Below, one piece after another: positions 55,696 to 62,000 of a DNA stretch of 62,000 nt. Within the stretch, counting starts at the first letter, position 1. Every line of letters starts with the position of its first letter. Where the stretch lies: contig CM043949.1 in the NCBI GenBank assembly GCA_014529385.2, positions 145,003,350-145,065,349 on the forward strand, given 5' to 3'. Origin of the DNA: Adiantum capillus-veneris (Eukaryota; Streptophyta; Polypodiopsida; Polypodiales; Pteridaceae). The position numbers were made by a program, and so were the translations under genes. The notes beneath the pieces were generated by a model. It did no database searches, had not been told where the DNA came from, and saw nothing but the letters and a program-made list of their open reading frames with translations.

Positions 55696-55806
55696 GTTCA
55701 TTTTTGCTGATGTGGCACAATATAATACGCCCGTATAATATCGGGTAGCATATAATACGCCCGTACATGACATATTATATGTATCCCGTATAACATATAA
55801 TGCAAC
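55696..55806 (-). repeat. Right terminal inverted repeat of the hAT-like element
   Basis: The partner of 49673-49783. Both have several gggcgtattata motifs. Confidence 0.75.
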
Positions 55807-55818
55807 TGACATGTGAGA

Positions 55819-56106
55819 TTACAAACTGAATGTCTGGTCTTGTACTGCATATATAAATATGGAATCCAAGAACAATTTGATAAAGAGTGACATCGATAGG
55901 GTCACCCCAACATCATCAAGACTCAATTTCAAACTTATTTTTATGGGAGTAGAAATAGGCTTGTAGTCCTCAAGTCCAAACTTACATAGTAATGATTCTA
56001 TGTAGCTTGTTTGACATAAGGCAATACCTCCATCACACTGCTTGAATTGTATGCTCAAGTAATGATGCAATAGCCCCAAATCTTCCATCTTGAAAGTAGC
56101 ATTCAA
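55819..56106 (-). pseudogene. Copia reverse transcriptase fragment
   Basis: The frame reads FKMEDLGLLHHYLSIQFKQCDGGIALCQTSYIESLLCKFGLEDYKPISTPIKISLKL in short form: the MEDLG, LCQTSYIESLL and STP boxes are the copia RT palm and thumb. Only this part is present, so it is a scrap of an older element. Confidence 0.75.
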
Positions 56107-56203
56107 ATCAACCTTAAATTCAGAATTACATGTTTCATTTGTGCCAGGTAATTGACAAGCTTGGAAGAGAAATCATATCAGAGGGAGTCTTGTACCAACA
56201 ATT

Positions 56204-56545
56204 TTGGCCAAAAATGCAAGAATCTCGTCACGAACAATGCAGCACAATGAGCCAAAATTCCTAGGTCTTGAAGAGCTAAATGATCATTTTTGTGGTCCTC
56301 AACGAGATAGACCAAGGGAAGAGTTTGACCCTCTATCTGATGTGCACCAAGGGTACTTTGTTATGCTACTTCCAAACGACATGGATATCTATCCTGTTTG
56401 GCTTGCAATGGCTTTATCAAACATTGACAACGAGCCTACATCACCGAACTACAGAAAAGTTTTGATTCAATATTGGGCACCTTGTGCAAGAAAGAGTGGG
56501 ATGACAGATACGCAAGCTTACAATAATTGTTGGAAGGGTTTCTAG
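56204..56545 (+). CDS. Unrecognised ORF, probably repeat-derived
   Basis: A 113-codon frame with a strong protein character (DVHQGYFVMLLPNDMDIYPV, then VLIQYWAPCARKSG). Past the stop the same frame continues VWESVDAIVWSW. I have a weak impression that related sequences occur in plant repeats but cannot name the family. It has no start or splice support. Confidence 0.4.
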   Translation: MAKNARISSRTMQHNEPKFLGLEELNDHFCGPQRDRPREEFDPLSDVHQGYFVMLLPNDMDIYPVWLAMALSNIDNEPTSPNYRKVLIQYWAPCARKSGMTDTQAYNNCWKGF

Positions 56546-57637
56546 GCAGTCAACTATAAGGACCCACAAGTGTGGGAATCTGTAGATGCAATTGTTTGGT
56601 CTTGGAGACCCAACAAAGAAGGTACATTTTCAAGGAGTAGCATGTGGTGAGCACAAGGAGTTGTTATACAACGAGAGAGGATGGCTTCGAGGGCGACGGG
56701 GAGACGGTTTCATGTAGAGTGGAGAGCCACCGAGGATGGGCTCCAAAGGTGTGTAGAGCCACTGGGTGCATGAGATGAGCTCTTGGGGGATCGAGACCTG
56801 CAGATGGTCATGGACAAGGACAGCTAAGCAAAGGGAGGGCATAGGTGGCCTATGGCCAAAGAGAATGAGGGGCTACCCCGCAAGCGTTGATAACCCATGA
56901 GCAGAGTAGAGGACAAAAGAGACAACACTATAGTGAGTTGGCTGAGGGCATGGACAAGTGTTGAGGGATACTATCGAGTTGCATAAAAATTAGAGCTTTG
57001 ACACATGAGAAGGAGGTGGTTGAGCATTGCCGTAGGAAAAAAGGGTTGGTTCGCAAGGCCACAAAGATAGAGAACATATGCAAGAAGGACAACTCATAAC
57101 AATGAATAGTGAACAAACAAAGATATATCTCTATTATTTTATGCCTTGGAGGAGTTTTCTTCCCCTGATATTCATCACCTCCACTCGCAATCCATGTCAA
57201 CTTTTTCCTCTTTTCATCGTGTTTGATTGATTTTGCTAGTATACATAAGTGTGAGTAGGATGTGGTGTGCTCATAAAGAAGAGATCATTTGCAGTTTGTA
57301 TATGTCAATTAATATCTATAAGTGCATGTTTATGACATATGATGCTATGAAGGGTTAAAAGACTAAAGCCATCATTGTATGCTATACAGTTTTAGTGTAG
57401 TGAGTGTGTGGGAGTTCCCTATATATGGGGGGGTGTCTGCCAAGATATTATCAAGTACCCGTGGGTATTTTTAAATATAGACTTGTATATCTATGGCTGG
57501 TGATACTCTGAAAGGTTATAGATGGAAGGTTGGATTTTGTGCTATGTTGCTCTCTGGGTTGGTCGAGTACGATCACATTAAAAAATTGTTAGCTGATTGG
57601 GTATGTTGGTGTCTGTTAAATAGGGGATAGGGGTGTT
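56546..57637. other. No supported feature
   Basis: About 1.1 kb. Frames at 56842-56630 and 57200-56928 (both minus) are short and without recognised domains. Confidence 0.5.
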
Positions 57638-58629
57638 GTGAAATCATTGGGCTATAGAGAGGCAATCATTGAGTGTGCTGGGTGTTTTTCCATTTCCCCC
57701 TCTCCAATTCTTAACATTTTTATTGTTGATATTGTGGACTGGTGGTCCATTCCAAACAAAAGGTGGATTGCCTGGTCTAAAATTCCCTTGGTTTTGAGGT
57801 TCTCTCTAGTTTTGGTTAAAGTTTTGCTGATTGAAGTTCCTCTAAATTGTCGATGGTTTGGTTCTAAAATTCTGAAATTCTGATTCGGATTAAAGTTCCT
57901 ATGATCATAATTGTCCACCAATCGTGTCAATCTTGAATTATTAAATAGACAATTCCTAGATTGATAAACAGGATCAAGACAAGTGTAGCACAAATGATTC
58001 TGTCTGGCCTTCAGACGTAATAAGCTCTTTCTTGCTGTGGATTTGGAGACATTTGTTATTTCTTGGAATGAGGCCTCTTGATCTCACAAACAAGAGCAGG
58101 TTCTGGTTTCCTCTTTCCAGTATTAGATAACTCTATTTCAGTGGGTTTTTCTCAATCAAGGACATCTGCAAAATTGGTAAGCCAAAGACTCTTGAGTCTA
58201 GTTTTCATAGGATTATGTAACTCTGACATGAATCGAGATACCTTGACCTCTTGAGTCACTGCTGCTGGAGCATACTTGACAAGGGTTAAGAAATGTTGAT
58301 AGTATGATTCTAGATCTCTGGTTCCTTGAGTATAATCAAGAAACTCGTTCTTATGGTGTGAATGATAAGACTTTGTTCTGATAGTTCTTATTGAGCTGGG
58401 TTTTAAGGTGATCCCAAGTTGTAGCATTAGGATAAACATTTTTTTGTGTGCAATGGTCTCTCCACCAACGCTTAGTTGTTTCCTCTAGTTTGAACTTAGT
58501 GATAATAGATTTCTTTATTGTTGCTGATGAATGAGCCAAATCAAAGTATTCATCCATGCGCTCAATCCAATCTTGAAGAACTTTGCCTAAATGTTTGCCT
58601 TCCCTGCTAGGTTCAGACTTGCAAAGCAT
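57638..58629 (-). pseudogene. Gypsy Gag remnant
   Basis: The pieces 58629-58351 (QDWIERMDEYFDLAHSSAT, then EETTKRWWRDH) and 58439-58152 (YYQHFLTLVKYAP, then MSELHNPMKTRL) form a retrotransposon-Gag domain, with a frameshift between. A degenerate knuckle (CYTCLDPVYQSRNC, with Y for H) lies at about 57990. This is a different gypsy family from both Gypsy-T and the Tat-like element. No LTR is visible nearby. Confidence 0.75.
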
Positions 58630-60240
58630 AGCATAGATGTCTTTATCAATGAGGGTGTGTTGAGAAAGAATAGGCGCATTTGCGTTAGCAACAACCGCAT
58701 TTACTTTACGAGGTATGGTAACTTACTGCACCATATCAACCAAGGTCACACTTAGAACAATATTCTAATCCGCTCAAGGTCCTCCAAGTCAGATAGACTA
58801 GAAAATTGAACATAAGATAAGAGAGAAATAAGAGAAAGAATAATGAATAAATTAATCCCATTTATATATCACCAAATTTTGGGTTTTCAAAAAGTCTACA
58901 AAGTTTCTAGTAAATTCTAATGGCTCTGACATAATGCACTTGGTAATATCCATTGTGATATCCTTCCGCCAATGGAGTATAGCGATCCCATTACTTGAGC
59001 ATGTTGAATGGTTGATGCCAATAATCCTTTTTTATCTTTGTTTGGAATATTTCCTCGTTTGCGTGTGAGTCATACCATTGTTGAGTAAGGGAATTTTTTG
59101 TTACAGGTACCCCCCATTTCGACGTGAACGATTGTCTTCTTGTACCTGAAGTAGTCATTGAAGTAAGCAGATTATTTTGGAAACATATCCGGTGTGTCCC
59201 ATCCGACTGAGCTGTGTATGTTCACACAATCTGCAAGGCACTTAGGTTTGTTGTAGGCATTCTATAAAACTTTTACATGGCGAGGATTGTGGACCAGTAA
59301 CTTTCCAAATAAGTCAAAGAATAACTATCAAGGTATCAGCGTAAAGGAATGTCGGTCGTTGTTTTCGCATTGACGGCCCCAGACATTGAACATAGCAATG
59401 TCGAAGCATCCCGCAGCCATTACTAAGGGATGTATGTTTCTGGACATCCATGTTTCTGTTGTTAGTCTTAGGGTAAGTTCCTAATCATTTATGTACAATA
59501 TTTCATTAGTGACAATAATCTCTTTTCCCAACTTGGATTGTATCGACTTAATACTCCCAGAACAAGCAAGCTCGGAGTTGTTTCCTCTAGTTTGAACTTA
59601 GTGATAATACATTACTATCATTCCGAGCTAATGTGGTGACATTGTGAGGGTTGTATTTGAGAATAGGTCCATAGACTCTATTGAACCAATCCTGGGGTAC
59701 ATAATAGAATTGGTTGCTGCCATTTGACTTCTTCCATACTTTGATTATGACCTTTTCACAAAAGTCGTATCTTTCATTAGCATGAGGGCCTTCTTACTAA
59801 GTATGAGTTCTCAACTTCGTATATCCAAAAGAGAACATATTTTAAGGTAAAGAACATATCATTGCACTTTAACATTGCCTTCTCGGATCTTTTCCTTGAC
59901 CCAAAGCTATGGATTGGTTAGAAATCTATCAGGCACTTGTGTTCGATGTTCAGGTTGAGATTCAACATATACCTCCCACGCTACATAAGTGTTCGGTACA
60001 AGATAGTCTCTAGTCCCCTTTGAAATTCAAACCACTTCAATTCCCCAATGGAAACTGAATCCAACCGCAAAATTGAAAAAGACTCTTTCTGCAAAGTCAC
60101 TTTGGAGTTCATATAGACAATTAAGAAAATCCATCTAAAAACAAGACAGGGAGAGAAAAACTTAGTACATATGCGAACCAAAACTGAGTCTATGCTTCTT
60201 TTATTCATCAAAATTTGATTTTTGTGACTTCATTATAATA
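58630..60240. other. No recognised gene; scattered minus-strand reading
   Basis: Short readable stretches (KVWKKSNGSNQFYYVPQDWF near 59720; NPHNVTTLARNDSN near 59640) hint at a decayed minus-strand gene that I cannot name. The 76-codon frame at 60211-59981 has no known domain. A 32-base sequence at 59577-59608 duplicates one in the Gag remnant at 58479-58510. Confidence 0.35.
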
Positions 60241-60740
60241 TTATGGGTGTCTTGTAGCTAATTCTCTAAATATTCTTTTGACTCTCATGACAGGGTATTC
60301 TCTCAAACGTCCCACGTGACAACGTGGTCTATAATTATACTCTAGTTTTTCTTTCCCTATGACAACTGCAAAAGCTTCAAACTTCTTAGCAACTTCAGCA
60401 ATCCTTAACATTTGAGAGCGCATCGCCAAGTATTAGAACATGTCTTCTAGGCCTAACCATATTCTGAGTTGAAGTAGCTTGAGTTGGTCAACCAATATCT
60501 TAGACTGTCGTCAATGTAGATAAAGAACTGACGAAAGGGTTCTTGGTGACGGGTAAGGTAATTGCAATCAACACTCTTCCAACAAGTTGTGCTTCCTAGC
60601 ATGCCAAAGACTTTGGTCTCAATTTCTAAGTAAAAGAGTTCCCTTGTGTCTCTCAACAATCGTGTCGCCATATTGTTGAACACCATGGCCAAAACCTTAT
60701 TCCCTTGGCTAAAGCATTCAGACGTCACGCTGGGAGCCAT
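60241..60740 (-). CDS. Unrecognised minus-strand ORF pair
   Basis: Two frames, 60740-60453 (MAPSVTSECFSQGNKVLA) and 60429-60241 (SQMLRIAEVAKKFEAFAVV, ending RELATRHP), follow each other in different frames. They may be one gene with a shift or two exons. I recognise no domain. They may belong to the same decayed gene as the readings at 59600-59900. Confidence 0.35.
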
Positions 60741-61264
60741 TTACTACTACAAAACAAACATTCAAACAGATTACAATGCCACTGTTGAACACCCCAACCA
60801 CTGTACCATAACTCAAACCAAACACTTCCATTCAAGAAGACAAGTCAAACAAGTACCACCAACCAATGTCACTTACAGATGCATCATGAATACAATATCC
60901 TTTCCCAAGAAGCATGGATGAATGTGTGCATGATGCATAACTAATCCGACTAGTATCAGGCTTTAGGCTATCCCCATAACCTTAAGCATAGGATCTGATA
61001 TCAGGTGAGAGATACCCCTCCCCAAGACTCTATGCACAAAATATACAATTCACACCTTTATACAATTTCATCAAAGTTGCAGAAGAGTTTGCATAGGGGA
61101 GGAGTTCTTAGCGCTCGACCAAGAATCAAGTTTAGGCCATGAGTCAGACTGCATCCAAAGGTATCTAGAGACAGTGCTACCCATGAATAGGTGTTATGAT
61201 TGAAAGAATACTCAAGGAAAATATAGAATTGTGGAGGGTGAATATATGTGTACACCGCATTGTG

Positions 61265-61305
<41 letters not shown>

Positions 61306-62000
61306 TATGGTGGAGGGTGAAGTAGAGTGCACAAAGACGTGAGATAATGACAACAGAGAATCTTTAAGTGCCCCATCTAAATGAAACAAGCAACCATGTA
61401 TTAATGCAATGACAAAATCTGGGAATACCATAACATTAAAAAAAAAAATGACAAAATAACTAGTAGACCACCAGACCCTGACAAAATAACTAGCAGACCA
61501 CCAGACCATGTCCACCTATCCACATCCTCTTTACTATGCACAACGAGAATTTCACTTCATCGAGAGAGAGCCAGAACACCTCCAACCTACCTGAGCCATA
61601 CATAAGCTGAGGCGGCTTTGCTTTCCTCCATGAGCCTGAGTTCTGAAAGGATCCCAAGTACCTATAGGTGGTATGGTATCAGCACCAACCATACCAAGTT
61701 AGGCTCCACGCCTGTTTGATGCCCAACACCTGCTGGTGTTTAGGCAAAGCTAAGGCAAAATCCCCAACGCATTAGCCGTGTAGGTCATTCAACCTCCGAC
61801 ACACTAATCGTGTAGATGAGCCTAACAAAAAGAAGAAGACCTAGGCAACACCCCCGATCTAGCAAAGCCCCAAGTCAACGACCCTTTTGTCTAAGGCTAA
61901 GCAATGTAGGTGATTCTAGTCTTGTAACAATGCTCCCATGAGAAATATAAAATGTGATTCCAATCACAATAGCACTTTTCATATGCACAAAAAATCCTTT
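60741..62000. other. No supported gene
   Basis: A (GA)n tract lies at 61266-61302, with a direct repeat ctgacaaaataactag twice near 61440-61500. A hairpin with arms ggtatggt and accatacc is at about 61673-61697. Nothing else is supported. Confidence 0.5.

Larger units (their letters stand above)
49673..55806 (+). mobile_element. hAT-like element with ~105-bp terminal inverted repeats
   Basis: Both ends start gttgca and the inverted repeats stay alike for about 105 bases (common block cgtattatattgtgccacat). The body holds a BED-finger hAT transposase on the plus strand (50688-52440) and a kinase-like gene on the minus strand (53850-55113). Both ends also carry arrays of about 62-bp repeats. 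No equal 8-bp flank is found (taagctaa versus tgacatgt), and the flanks are parts of different retroelements, so the insertion is rearranged or the ends are not exact. Confidence 0.7.

Noticed and set aside
56928-57200. 90-codon minus-strand frame as a membrane protein gene
   Set aside because: Hydrophobic, but AT-rich sequence with no homology that I recognise and no start context.
61671-61700. tggtatcagcacc as a methionine-type PBS of another LTR element
   Set aside because: It matches only 10 of 12 bases, no LTR edge is next to it, and it is part of a hairpin.

Overview
The window is eukaryotic, and almost certainly from a land plant with a large, repeat-rich genome. The evidence is plant-type En/Spm (CACTA) DNA with DUF4218/DUF4216 domains, an L1-type LINE with DUF4283 and zf-RVT domains, a dual-RNase-H (Tat/Ogre-like) gypsy element, copia and hAT elements, and long microsatellites and G-tracts. 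I found no intact single-copy host gene, rRNA, tRNA or CRISPR. The style of the gypsy proteins makes me lean toward a seed-free plant such as a fern, but this is an impression from memory. Nearly every coding region is broken by stops or frameshifts, so the window is a fossil bed of nested transposons.

Layout. (1) 1-14586: two partial CACTA copies. Copy 1 (1-8114) is interrupted by a nearly full-length minus-strand LINE (1335-7978) flanked by a 13-bp target duplication. Copy 2 (11690-14586) ends in a clear CACTA terminus. Between them lies a 3.6-kb unassigned segment bounded by 79-bp direct repeats. (2) 14587-15930: a second, diverged LINE cut by the CACTA terminus. (3) 15931-49672: two tandem minus-strand copies of one gypsy-like family ('Gypsy-T', my name) that share a single central LTR at 42837-43404, with a primer-binding site on one side and a polypurine tract on the other. 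Read on the minus strand, the order is LTR, PBS, RT, RNase H, two HHCC modules, integrase, retropepsin-like tail, 2-kb spacer, coiled-coil ORF, PPT, LTR.

Nested inside Gypsy-T are an 11.4-kb Tat-like gypsy (23291-34710) and two copies of a 1.34-kb DNA transposon flanked by TTAA (17865-19205 and 36290-41744). The second TTAA element itself carries a 4.1-kb internally deleted copia element (37259-41369). (4) 49673-55806: an element with about 105-bp terminal inverted repeats that encodes a broken BED-finger hAT transposase on one strand and a protein-kinase-like gene on the other. (5) 55807-62000: remnants of copia RT and gypsy gag, two unrecognised ORFs, and sequence without clear features.

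The three observations I consider most worth checking are the TTAA-flanked transposon, which is supported by two independent insertions and one empty paralogous site; the unusual gene order of Gypsy-T; and the kinase gene carried inside the hAT-like element. Gene starts and ends inside these decayed elements are approximate unless a motif fixes them.
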